From Candidatus Ideonella esbjergensis (lineage in GTDB: Bacteria; Pseudomonadota; Gammaproteobacteria; Burkholderiales; Burkholderiaceae_C), in the NCBI GenBank assembly GCA_016710065.1, contig JADJLP010000014.1, positions 246,832 to 310,831 of the forward strand: a stretch of DNA of 64,000 bases, in the 5' to 3' direction. Under the pieces are notes generated by a model that saw only the letters and a list, made by a program, of their open reading frames with translations, was not told where the DNA came from and searched no databases. The position numbers were made by a program, and so were the translations under genes. Numbering within the stretch: the stretch's first letter is position 1; every line of letters begins with the position of its first letter. This document shows positions 8,587 to 17,600 of the stretch, in pieces.

Positions 8587-9720
8587 ATGAATACCGCAGC
8601 TCTGACTTCCTCTGTGCCCAAGCCGCGCCGCGGCCTGCTGCTCTCGCCCACGGGTTGGGCTGGCGTTTTCGTCGCCTTGGCCGTGGTGGCCGTGGTGGTG
8701 CCCGCTCTCAACCTCTGGGTGCCCGAAGGCAGCCTGCTGCACCTGAGCGACTTCTACGTCGCGCTGGTGGGCAAGATCATGTGCTACGCCATCTGCGCGC
8801 TGGCCATGGACCTGATCTGGGGCTACACCGGCATCCTCAGCCTGGGCCACGGACTCTTCTTCGCGCTGGGTGGCTACGGCATGGGCATGTATTTGATGCG
8901 CCAGATTGGCAGCGACGGCCAGTACCACATGGACATGCCCGATTTCATGGTCTTCCTGAACTGGAAGACCTACCCCTGGCACTGGGCCTGGAGCGATTCC
9001 TTCATCGTGCAAATGCTGCTGGTGGTGCTGGTGCCCGGCCTGCTGGCCCTGGTGTTCGGCTACTTCGCTTTCCGCTCGCGCATCAAGGGCGTGTACTTTT
9101 CCATCATCACCCAGGCCATGACCTTTGCGGCCATGCTGCTGTTCTTCCGCAACGAGACCGGCTTTGGCGGTAACAACGGCTTCACCGATTTCAAGCGCAT
9201 CCTGGGCATTCCCATTGCCCAGCCCTCCACACGCATGGTGCTGTTTGTGCTCACAGGGCTCACGCTCATCGGCTTCTTTCTGATGGCCCGAGCGATTGTG
9301 AACAGCAAGTTCGGCCGTGTGCTGCAAGCCATCCGCGACGCCGAGAGCCGCGTGATGTTTACCGGCTACGACCCGCTGGCCTACAAGCTGGCCATCTGGA
9401 CGCTCAGCGCCGTGATGTGCGCCGTGGCCGGTGCGCTCTACGTGCCGCAGGTGGGCATCATCAACCCGGGTGAAATGAGTGCGGCCAGCTCCATCGAGAT
9501 CGCCATCTGGGCGGCGGTGGGAGGCCGCGCCACGCTGATCGGCCCCATCGTCGGCGCCTTCTTTGTCAATGGCGCCAAGAGCTGGTTCACGCAGGTGATT
9601 CCCGAGTTCTGGCTGTTCTTCCTGGGTGCGCTGTTCATCGCCGTCACGCTGTTCTTGCCGAACGGCCTGGTGGGCTTGTGGGCGCAACTGCGCAACGGCA
9701 AGAAAGAGGAGCGCGCATGA
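8587..9720 (+). CDS. urtC: urea ABC transporter permease UrtC
   Basis: Second permease (377 residues, LivM family) of the urea importer. Multiple membrane helices surround the conserved DLIWGYTGILSLGHG and the cytoplasmic coupling motif VLQAIRDAESRVMFTGYDP. The start at 8587 is preferred because it follows the urtB stop by four bases; an in-frame ATG 18 bases upstream lies inside urtB. The stop overlaps the start of urtD (ATGA), indicating translational coupling. Confidence 0.95.
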   Translation: MNTAALTSSVPKPRRGLLLSPTGWAGVFVALAVVAVVVPALNLWVPEGSLLHLSDFYVALVGKIMCYAICALAMDLIWGYTGILSLGHGLFFALGGYGMGMYLMRQIGSDGQYHMDMPDFMVFLNWKTYPWHWAWSDSFIVQMLLVVLVPGLLALVFGYFAFRSRIKGVYFSIITQAMTFAAMLLFFRNETGFGGNNGFTDFKRILGIPIAQPSTRMVLFVLTGLTLIGFFLMARAIVNSKFGRVLQAIRDAESRVMFTGYDPLAYKLAIWTLSAVMCAVAGALYVPQVGIINPGEMSAASSIEIAIWAAVGGRATLIGPIVGAFFVNGAKSWFTQVIPEFWLFFLGALFIAVTLFLPNGLVGLWAQLRNGKKEERA

Positions 9721-10598
9721 CCCCCGAGCTGCAAGAGGCTGGCGCCCGGCTGCTGGCCGAGCACCAGAAGAAAATCGAGCAGGAGGTCACGTCCGGTGGC
9801 CGCGAGGCCGCGTTCGGCCGGCTCCTGAAGCACGGCACGCCCGACTTCGCCCACGGCGTGGCCCTGTACCTGGACGACATCACGGTGAGCTTCGACGGCT
9901 TCAAGGCGCTGAACGCGCTTAGCCTAGCCATCAACGTGGGCGAGCTGCGCTGCATCATCGGCCCCAACGGCGCGGGCAAGACCACGATGATGGACGTGAT
10001 CACTGGCAAGACACGGCCCGACGCCGGCACCGCCAGCTTCGGCTCCAACATCGACCTGCTGCGCCTGCGCGAGAACGAGATCGCGCAGATCGGCATCGGC
10101 CGCAAGTTCCAGAAGCCTACCGTCTACGAGCAGCTCAGCGTGTTCGAGAACCTAGAGTTGGCCCTGGCCGCCGACCGCCGCGCCCGCGCCAGCCTGTTCT
10201 CGCGCCTGACCGGCACCCAGCTCGACCGAATCGGTGAAATTCTGACGCTCATTCACCTGCTGCCCGAAGCCCAGCGCACCGCCGGCCTGCTCAGCCACGG
10301 CCAGAAGCAGTGGCTGGAGATCGGCATGCTGCTGATGCAGGACCCCAAGCTGCTGCTGCTGGACGAGCCCGTGGCCGGCATGACGGACGAGGAAACCGAG
10401 CGCACGGCCGAGTTGTTCCTGAGCCTGGAAGGCCAGCACTCGCTGGTGGTGGTGGAGCACGACATGAAGTTCGTGGACCAGCTCACCCAAGGCCGCAAGA
10501 CGGTGACGGTGCTGCACGAAGGCAGCGTGCTGGCCGAGGGTCTGCTGAGCGAAGTGCAGGCGAACGACAAGGTTGTGGAGGTGTACCTTGGCCGCTGA
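9717..10598 (+). CDS. urtD: urea ABC transporter ATPase UrtD
   Basis: Cytoplasmic ATPase (293 residues, LivG family) powering urea uptake. It shows the Walker A motif GPNGAGKT near residue 83, signature motif LSHGQKQ, Walker B LLLLDEP and the H-loop VVEHD. The N-terminal 40 residues (a charged helix before DDITVSFDG) are the usual UrtD extension. It overlaps urtC by four bases and is followed after one base by urtE. The signature reads LSHGQ rather than LSGGQ, which is normal for this subunit. Confidence 0.95.
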   Translation: MTPELQEAGARLLAEHQKKIEQEVTSGGREAAFGRLLKHGTPDFAHGVALYLDDITVSFDGFKALNALSLAINVGELRCIIGPNGAGKTTMMDVITGKTRPDAGTASFGSNIDLLRLRENEIAQIGIGRKFQKPTVYEQLSVFENLELALAADRRARASLFSRLTGTQLDRIGEILTLIHLLPEAQRTAGLLSHGQKQWLEIGMLLMQDPKLLLLDEPVAGMTDEETERTAELFLSLEGQHSLVVVEHDMKFVDQLTQGRKTVTVLHEGSVLAEGLLSEVQANDKVVEVYLGR

Positions 10599-10599
10599 C

Positions 10600-11292
10600 A
10601 TGCTGAAGGTCGATGGACTCAACCAGTACTACGGCGGCAGCCACATCCTGCGTGGTGTTTCGTTTGAAGCGAAGCTGGGCGAGGTCACCGTGGTGCTGGG
10701 CCGCAACGGCGTGGGCAAGACCACGCTGCTCAAGAGTTTGATGGGCGTGGTGCCGGTGAAGACCGGCACGGTGCAACTGGATGGGCAAGACATCACCACC
10801 GACACGCCTTACGAGCGTGTGCGCAACGGCGTGGGCTACGTGCCGCAGGGCCGCGAGATCTTTGGCCGCCTCACGGTGGAAGAGAACCTGCGCATGGGCC
10901 TGGCCTACAAGCCGGCCAGCACGCCCATCCCGGCCGAGCTGTTCGAGCTGTTCCCTGTGCTCAAGCAAATGATCAACCGCCGTGGGGGTGACCTCTCGGG
11001 CGGCCAACAGCAGCAGCTGGCCATCGCCCGTGCGTTGGCGGCTGGGCCCAAGCTGCTGATCCTGGACGAGCCCACCGAGGGCATACAGCCCAGCATCATC
11101 AAAGACATAGGCCGCGTCATCCGCATGCTGGCCGACCGCCAAACAATGGCCATCGTGCTGGTGGAGCAGTACTACGACTTCGCCGAAGAGCTGGCCGACC
11201 AGTACCTGGTGATGGAGCGCGGCGAGATCATCCAGCGCGGCCGCGGCCATGACATGCAGGCCGACGGCGTGCGCGCGCTGATGTCGATCTGA
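10600..11292 (+). CDS. urtE: urea ABC transporter ATPase UrtE
   Basis: Second ATPase (230 residues, LivF family) of the urea importer. It has Walker A GRNGVGKT, signature LSGGQQQ, Walker B LLILDEP and the H-loop VLVEQYYDF characteristic of UrtE. It is the last gene of the urt operon. No urease genes are in the window, so the fate of the imported urea is not visible here. Transcription probably ends in the palindromic element just after the stop codon. Confidence 0.95.
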   Translation: MLKVDGLNQYYGGSHILRGVSFEAKLGEVTVVLGRNGVGKTTLLKSLMGVVPVKTGTVQLDGQDITTDTPYERVRNGVGYVPQGREIFGRLTVEENLRMGLAYKPASTPIPAELFELFPVLKQMINRRGGDLSGGQQQQLAIARALAAGPKLLILDEPTEGIQPSIIKDIGRVIRMLADRQTMAIVLVEQYYDFAEELADQYLVMERGEIIQRGRGHDMQADGVRALMSI

Positions 11293-11305
11293 GTCTCATC
11301 TCGCC

Positions 11306-11373
11306 GTCATTCCCGCGCAGGCGGGAATCCAGGCTGATGCCTCAAATCCATGGATTCCCTGCGCGGGAATGAC
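11306..11373. repeat. REP-like palindromic pair (GTCATTCCCGCGCAGG...)
   Basis: The unit CGTCATTCCCGCGCAGGCGGGAATCCA is followed after about 20 bases by a near-exact reverse-complement copy (TGGATTCCCTGCGCGGGAATGAC). Each unit has its own internal stem (TTCCCGC/GCGGGAA). This is the extragenic palindrome widespread in beta- and gamma-proteobacteria. It lies between the convergent urtE and GrpB genes, where it can act as a bidirectional terminator, and it supplies the last codons of the GrpB reading frame. Confidence 0.8.
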
Positions 11374-11866
11374 AGACACGATGGACAAAAGGCCCCTTGG
11401 CATTCGTGTAGCCATCGCGGTCATGCCTGAAGGCTTCGGCCAGCTGCAGTTTCAACGCCTCGTACTCACGGGCCAGCGCCCCTGAACCGCGCAGAGCGTC
11501 GCGAAAGGCGATGCGCTCCACCCAGAGCGGGCTGCCCCAGGGAACCAGGTGCAAGTGATGGGTTCGGCAGGCCGGTGAAGGTTTGCAGAACCAGTGCATC
11601 ACCTCGCCTTGGTAGGGGTGATACAGGTAGCCGTTTGCGCCGGCCGGTGTGATGGCATCCCTGGCGTCTTCCAGCGATCGCACCGGCGCCATGATGTCGA
11701 TCACTGGCTTGGCGGCAAGCCCCGGCACGGCCGTGCTGCCGATGTGCTCGATGCCGCCGCACAGCCAGGGCGCCAGCGCCTGTTCCAACAAGCGTTGCTC
11801 GGCCTCGAACTTCGATGGCCAGTCGGCCTGGTAGGGCGAAATCGAGACCTCGGCATCCTGGCTCAT
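11342..11866 (-). CDS. GrpB/UPF0157 family protein
   Basis: A 174-residue member of the GrpB family, which has a nucleotidyltransferase-like fold and unknown substrate. Diagnostic motifs are HIGSTAVPGLAAKPVIDIM and the downstream HHLHLVPWGSPLWVERIAFRDALR. The start overlaps the stop of the GFA-type gene upstream (ATGA). The final residues CHSRAGNPWI are encoded by the REP-like palindrome, so the natural C-terminus has probably been replaced or extended by that element. Role in the cell is not established for the family. Confidence 0.85.
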   Translation of the reverse strand: MSQDAEVSISPYQADWPSKFEAEQRLLEQALAPWLCGGIEHIGSTAVPGLAAKPVIDIMAPVRSLEDARDAITPAGANGYLYHPYQGEVMHWFCKPSPACRTHHLHLVPWGSPLWVERIAFRDALRGSGALAREYEALKLQLAEAFRHDRDGYTNAKGPFVHRVCHSRAGNPWI

Positions 11867-12219
11867 GGCATGGCAGCCCCCACCGCCTGACGCACCGGAA
11901 TGTCCACCGGGTCAAAGCCTTCCAGGCAGTGCACGTTGATGCCGTAGAAGTCGGGCGTCACGCGTTTGCGGTGAAACGGGTAGATGCCGCAGACCTTGCA
12001 GAAATAGTGCCTGGCCGTGTGGGTGTGGAAGCGGTATTCGGTGAGGTTGTTTTCACCGGCGAGCAGGCGGAACTGGCCTTCGTGCACCTTCACCATCAGC
12101 GCGTTCTTGCGCCGGCAGATCGAGCAATCGCACATGGTGAGCTCGGGGAAATCGGTGTCGATCTCGAAGCGCACTGCGCCGCAGTGGCAGCTGCCCGGGT
12201 AGGTCTTGAGCGCGTGCAT
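11863..12219 (-). CDS. GFA family (glutathione-dependent formaldehyde-activating-like) zinc protein
   Basis: A 118-residue zinc protein of the GFA/CENP-V fold. The zinc ligands are visible as GSCHCGAVRF, CDCSICRRKN and CKVCGIYPFHR. Family members were named after a glutathione-formaldehyde adduct enzyme, but for most the reaction is unproven. The start at 12219 (MHALKTYPG) is chosen because upstream in-frame codons run into the DUF4287 gene. It is coupled to GrpB by a four-base overlap and follows the DUF4287 gene by ten bases, so the three form one minus-strand operon. Confidence 0.88.
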   Translation of the reverse strand: MHALKTYPGSCHCGAVRFEIDTDFPELTMCDCSICRRKNALMVKVHEGQFRLLAGENNLTEYRFHTHTARHYFCKVCGIYPFHRKRVTPDFYGINVHCLEGFDPVDIPVRQAVGAAMP

Positions 12220-12229
12220 GGACACGGAA

Positions 12230-12463
12230 CTACTTCTTCGCCTTGGGCTTGGGTTGATCCACCCAGCCCTTGCCCTTGAAGTAGGCCCATATCGCCATCG
12301 CGTGCCCGTGCCCCAGATCGTGTTCAGCCTTGAGCCAGGCCACAAGCTCGCCGGCCTTCATGTCTGGCTGGTACACGCCCGCCTGCTCGGCGTGCGCCTT
12401 CAGTTGCTCCGGCGTCTTGCCGGTCTTCTCGCGGATGTTGTCGATGTAGGCTTGGAAGGTCAT
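12230..12463 (-). CDS. DUF4287 domain protein
   Basis: A 77-residue basic protein with TFQAYIDNIREKTGKTPE at the start and GHGHAMAIWAYFKGKGW near the end, the pattern of DUF4287. The domain is helical and of unknown function, sometimes found with DUF5655 or transporter-associated genes. AGGAGGATTGCC precedes the ATG at 12463, a strong ribosome-binding site. It is the first gene of the small operon with the GFA and GrpB genes and is divergent from the flavoprotein gene. Confidence 0.85.
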   Translation of the reverse strand: MTFQAYIDNIREKTGKTPEQLKAHAEQAGVYQPDMKAGELVAWLKAEHDLGHGHAMAIWAYFKGKGWVDQPKPKAKK

Positions 12464-12574
12464 GGTGGCAATCCTCCTTCGGATGGGCCGCGCATGCTGG
12501 CCCGGTACAGGCGCATTCTGTGCCAAGCAAAGGCCTGGCGTAGACTTCGCGCCCCTGTGCTCGCACCCATCGCC

Positions 12575-13756
12575 ATGTCCACTCCTACCCCTGCAATCCA
12601 CGTGGCCGTGATCGGCGGCGGGCCGGCGGGCCTGATGGCGGCCGAGGTGCTGGCGGCCGGTGGCGCGCAGGTGGATGTGTTTGATGCCATGCCCTCGGTG
12701 GGCCGCAAATTCCTGCTGGCCGGCAAGGGCGGGCTCAACCTCACGCATTCCGAGCCGCTGGAGAGCTTTGTGGGGCGCTACGGCGAACAGGCTGCGGCGG
12801 TGGGCGAGTGGCTGAAGGCCTTTGGCCCGCAGGTCCTGCGCGATTGGGCGGCCGGCCTGGGGGTGAGCACCTTTGTGGGCAGCTCGGGCCGCGTGTTTCC
12901 TAATGAGATGAAGGCCGCACCGCTTCTGCGTTCCTGGCTGCACCGCTTGCGCGTGGCGGGCGTGCGTTTTCACATGCGCCACCGCTGGCAGCCCGATGCG
13001 CTCTTGCCGCAGGGCGAGCAGGGTGGCTACACGCTGAACTTTGCAGGGCCCGCCGGCCCGGTACAGCACCAGGCCGACGCGGTGCTGCTGGCCCTGGGTG
13101 GCGGCAGCTGGGCGCGGCTGGGTTCGGACGGTGCCTGGGTGGTGCCATTGCAGCAGGCCGGGCTGGACGTGGCCGCCTTGCAGCCCAGCAACTGTGGTTT
13201 CGATGTGGGCTGGAGCGAGCACCTGGTGGGCAAACATGCGGGTGCGCCGCTCAAGGGCGTGGCTTTGGCATTCACCGACAGCGCTGGCCGGCACTTCAAG
13301 CGCAAGGGCGAATGCGTGCTCACAGCCACGGGCCTGGAAGGCAGCCTGGTCTATGCCGCCTCGGCGCTGTTGCGCGACGAGATCGCGGCGCACGGCGGCG
13401 CCACGCTCCACCTCGATCTCTTGCCCGACAAACCCATTGAAGCACTCATCGAAGCACTCGCGAGAGGCCGCGGCACGCGCTCGCTGGCCAACCATCTTCG
13501 CGAGCAAGCGGGGCTCTCTGGCGTGAAGGCCGGCCTGCTGCGCGAAGGCATGGCGGCCGAAGACTGGGCGCTGCACTCGCGCGAAGCCGCCTGGCTGGCG
13601 CAGCGCATCAAGGCGTTGCCCATCACGCTGCGCGCCGCGCGACCTTTGGATGAAGCCATCAGCAGCGCCGGTGGCGTGCGCCTGCCTGCGCTCACGCCGG
13701 GCTTGATGTGGCGCGAACGCCCGGGCGTGTTCCTGGCCGGCGAGATGCTGGTATAA
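12575..13756 (+). CDS. TIGR03862-type (HI0933/BaiN-like) flavoprotein, 3' end truncated
   Basis: FAD-dependent oxidoreductase-like protein with the Rossmann dinucleotide-binding motif VIGGGPAGLMAAEVL at the N-terminus, the SVGRKFLLAGKGGLNLTHSE motif and the family's GVFLAGEML near the end. In relatives GEML is followed by DWEAPTGGY and about 25 more residues that complete the FAD site. Here the protein stops after GEMLV, so the last part is missing (393 residues remain). The cut coincides with the transition from backbone genes to accessory genes, which suggests that an insertion or deletion at about 13,750 removed the end. Function of the remaining protein is doubtful. Confidence 0.88.
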   Translation: MSTPTPAIHVAVIGGGPAGLMAAEVLAAGGAQVDVFDAMPSVGRKFLLAGKGGLNLTHSEPLESFVGRYGEQAAAVGEWLKAFGPQVLRDWAAGLGVSTFVGSSGRVFPNEMKAAPLLRSWLHRLRVAGVRFHMRHRWQPDALLPQGEQGGYTLNFAGPAGPVQHQADAVLLALGGGSWARLGSDGAWVVPLQQAGLDVAALQPSNCGFDVGWSEHLVGKHAGAPLKGVALAFTDSAGRHFKRKGECVLTATGLEGSLVYAASALLRDEIAAHGGATLHLDLLPDKPIEALIEALARGRGTRSLANHLREQAGLSGVKAGLLREGMAAEDWALHSREAAWLAQRIKALPITLRAARPLDEAISSAGGVRLPALTPGLMWRERPGVFLAGEMLV

Positions 13757-14629
13757 AGAGCGCAACACTTGATGAGTCTCCCAAAACCCAGGCTGGACGC
13801 CAGAAAAACGCTCGTCAAGTGCCCTATGCGCTTGACGGAAGATGGCATCAAGCTTTTCCGTCAAGTGGTGCGTGAACAGGCCAAAGCGGGCGAGATCCGA
13901 ACAGCGCTCGGCGCGATCAGGACCCCGACGTAGAAGGGTTCGCGGTCTTCTGTTTGGCCCCACCCATTGAGCAGCTTGGGGTGGTGCTCAGGCGTCCGCC
14001 GAAGCAGTTTCAGCGTAGCCCGCTCGGTTAGCTGGGCGGAGTTGAACGCCTCAAGCAACAGCCCGGCACCGGACAGAGTCTTCGGTGAGCTTGCCCGCAG
14101 GCACTACCCCTAAGTGACCATCGTGCCCAGCGATACGGTGACGGCTCAGCAGTCCGTGTTGACCATCCGCTCCAGCTTATGTTGACCGAGAGGCAGTCCG
14201 ACCCCGTATCCACTGCACACATCTGCCAATGATATTGCCCGCGTCGGCGCAATCGTGCTGCCGGTTGGGCATTAACCATCGGTGCCCGGGAACAACCGGG
14301 GTAGCCATACCTGGTTAGCGCAGTGATCTGCTTGCGGATTTCCCCCAAGCAACTGCGGATCGTCAAACGGCTTGCGTTGCGCCCTGCCATTGACCCAGAG
14401 GCTCGGGCGCAGCCGCAGGGCCTTCTTTCCCCGGATTTGCTGGAGCCCGCTTGCGGTCGGTCGGCGCGTTCCCGCTGACACAAGCCGAGTACCGCCAAGC
14501 GGTCGCTCGGCGCCCCGGCGGCTGGCTTGGCGACCGTCAGCTTGTCGGGCAAAGTGGCAACGGGCGCGAGCATCACGGGATCTTTGGCCGTATCCGCATC
14601 GCCGCGATGGCGATCGCGGGCGCAAGGCC
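13757..14629. other. gene-poor junction between backbone and island
   Basis: About 870 bases without a convincing gene. A 53-codon open frame on the plus strand (13772-13933, starting MSLPKPRLDARKTLVKC) follows the truncated flavoprotein. On the minus strand 13861-14058 encodes a stretch (LTERATLKLLRRTPEHHPKLL) that looks like a protein fragment, but I cannot name a family. The rest is broken in all frames. No tRNA or clear attachment repeat was found by eye. The region is best read as scar tissue at an island edge. Confidence 0.4.
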
Positions 14630-17600
14630 TTACGCCTTCTTCGTGCGCGCTTGCGCGGGGACTTGGGGTCGTACATTGCGCTTGGCACGCTTGGATCGCT
14701 TCGTCTCGCTGGCGGTCACCGCAATCTTGGCGAGCGACAGATCCAAAACCATGATCTTCAGCCTAGCGCGGTCTCGCGCGGGGACGCGTGCCTCGAGGAG
14801 CTGCTGAAGCGCGACTGCGCTCGTCGGCATGTCGCCCTCTGGCGACTGGCGCGGCTTCGCGCCGAACCAGAGCACCAGATAGATTCCGTAGCCATCAGCT
14901 GCGGGGTCGATTGCATACAGGGCTTGCAGCTGCACCTGCCAGGCCACCCACAGCGATTCGTTGTTCTCCTTTTTCACCTCAACCGGCACCGCGATCGAGC
15001 CACCAGAGGCCGCGTACTCAATGCGGATGTCAGCGCGCTTGTCGGCGGCCGCCCGCCGTTCTGACGAGGCTGTGACCCCGATCGGAGCCAGCCGCGGATG
15101 CAGCCTCTCTAGCAGGAGATCACGGCAATCATTCTCGCTATCCGGATCGCTGCGGCCTTCCACGGACTTCCAGAATTGCTTCAGTGCGAAGGTCTCGGCA
15201 CCGCGAAGGTGACGCTCGATGTCGCGAAGGTGATCGAACGTCAGCGCCTGGAGGTCGGCCCGGCTTGCCGGCGACGAGTTCGCCAGTGTCAGCGCGACGG
15301 CGTCAGGGCGCGCATGGACGTAGTGGGCCTCACGTGAAACTGCCTGTTGAGACATCAGCTGGTAGCGGAGGTAGTTGCGCCAGTTCTCAAGGGCCGGCAA
15401 CTCGATCAGGCGACGGAGCTCTTCGGCTGCGGCAGGCTTGGCATCGGCGGCCATCGCGCCGATCAGTGCTTTGAGGGTATCGCTGCGGTGGTGTGCCGGC
15501 GTCACCCAACCATCCGCCGGCCGTTCGGTTGGCGTGATCGAAGCAAGCAGCTCCACCAGCCTGGACAACAACGCGGGATCACGATCCTTCAAGGCGCGCT
15601 CGACAGAGCCCTGCTCGTGCAGTGCCGTCCCCAGCAGCACGATCCGGCGCTGGCTCTTGCCTACGATCTTGGCCAGGTTCACCGCGGCGTCGCCATCCGT
15701 GCCGAGGCCGGCCACCAGCCACGAGATGCGCTGCGCCACATCGATCGATGGGTGGCCTCTTTTGCTGCGCACGATCTGCGAGGCGATCTCGGCATCCAGA
15801 AGGTGCAGTGCGACGAGCAGTGACCCATCCAGCTCCTGCCGAGCCTGTTCGCTCGCGCGCTGGGGGAATGTGCTCAGCAGTTCAGGCAGCACAAGCCGCG
15901 CGAGACTTTCATGTCCGGCCTCTCTCGACAGCGCCCAAAGGCCGGTCACCATCAGGGGACCCTTTCGACGCAGCCTGGGCTTCGCGTAGCGAAGGTACGG
16001 CGGGGCCACGTCCGCTGGGCGGGTCTCGACGGCGCGCCGGTACCAGCCCGGTATGTCGCCGGTGCCATCGGTCAGCCAGAAGGCGACGAGTGTTGACAGT
16101 AGCGGTTCAGGCCAAGTGTCCACGGCTCGTTCGTCGCGCTCGTGGGCGAACTTGGCGGCGAGTAGCGCGGCTGGACGCAGGTAGTGGTACTTGCCCGCGG
16201 CATCTGTCTTAAACACATCGTCCGCTGAGGGCAGGTCGGCGCGGCCGAGCACATGCGAGAGGCTCTGGATCGCCGAAGCTGCCGTGGCGGAGTCCGATAC
16301 GAGCAGCTCTTGCACGCGCTGTTCTGGCGTGTCTCCGTGAATGTCGGTGAACAGGTCGTGGTATGCCAACGTGACCCTTTGGAGCAACCAGGGGTCGGCA
16401 TCTCCTCTCACGAGCGCAACCAAGTGCGGGGAAATTGCTGCCCGACGCTTCTCGCGCTCAGCCAGACGCTCGGCCTCGTTCCGCTTTGATCGCCGAAAGT
16501 GGTCCGCCCTCCAATCGCCCTCCACTTGGCAAGTCCATTCTTGATCCAACCATGCCTGTGCTTGCGGCCAAGTATCCGAGTGCATCGCCACCCAATGGAC
16601 GACTTTCTCCATGCTTGGCACGTCGAAAACTCCAGGTGGGTCGACAACAGCGTGCGCCACCACACGGAAGCAGTACTTGGCCAAATCTTCGTCTCGCACT
16701 GAGGCAGCGACGTCGAGCAGCCATTGCAGCCAATCCGACGGTCGGCGCGCGCCGTGCAGGCGGCTCTCGGCCTCCCAGTAGTACGGGCGGCCGCCAGCGG
16801 CCACTCGCGGCGCATGAAGCCACCCATGCGCGACTACGCCTTTCACGCGATTGGGGTGATCGGTCAGCCAGCGGGCGGCCGCGGCACCGTCGTCCTTGTC
16901 GAGTCTCGAGAAGCCGTATTCGTCGACGCCCATCCCCAGCCAGGAATACAGCCGGTCGTCGCTGGCCTTGTCGCCGGCGTGTTCGAGCGCCTGAGCAAGG
17001 ATGCGTCCTACAAGCGCCCATCGCTCATGTTCGTGGTGCTGGTGGTGGGCCGGAGGATTCAGTCGCAGCCACGAGTCCGCGAGCGTGCCGAAGTCCTTTG
17101 GCGGGGTCTGCTCGATCAGGGCTCGATACCAGAAGCGGGGCAGACTTGCCGCTCGCCCAATTGACCCGGGCCTCGGCCAGTACTGGAGCACCTCGTCCGG
17201 TCGTACTTGTCCGGGGTACAGATCGAACAGCAGTTCGCCCGCGAGGCGGGCGTCTAGGTCTGCGGTCTCGCCCCGATGCAGGCGGTCGAGCCATTCGCGG
17301 GCGCGAGCTGCGTTGAATGGCTGGACCCTCTTCCAAGCTTGCAGCGCGTTCACTCGGTTCCGGAACTGGGCCGACGGATCCATGACCCAGCCTTCTAGGT
17401 GCTCGGCAAGGTCGGGCATCGGCTGTCCGTGATTCAAGGCGTCGAGTACGCAGTCCACCAGCGCCTGGTGCTCGTCGGCAGTCGAGTGATCGCCAAGGAC
17501 CTCGGCGAGGGTGTCGCGCATTTCGGGCGACGCCAGCGGCGCGAAGGGGTAGCTGATCCACTGCCCGTTGCGGAACCACGGGTTGCGTTGTGCGGTATCC

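Noticed and set aside
13772..13933. 53-codon open frame after the truncated flavoprotein as a real gene
   Set aside because: No clear ribosome-binding site or family; could be a scar. Mentioned within the junction entry.
12230..13963. 577-codon minus-strand frame through the flavoprotein gene
   Set aside because: Only the last 77 codons (DUF4287) are real; the rest is antisense to the flavoprotein.
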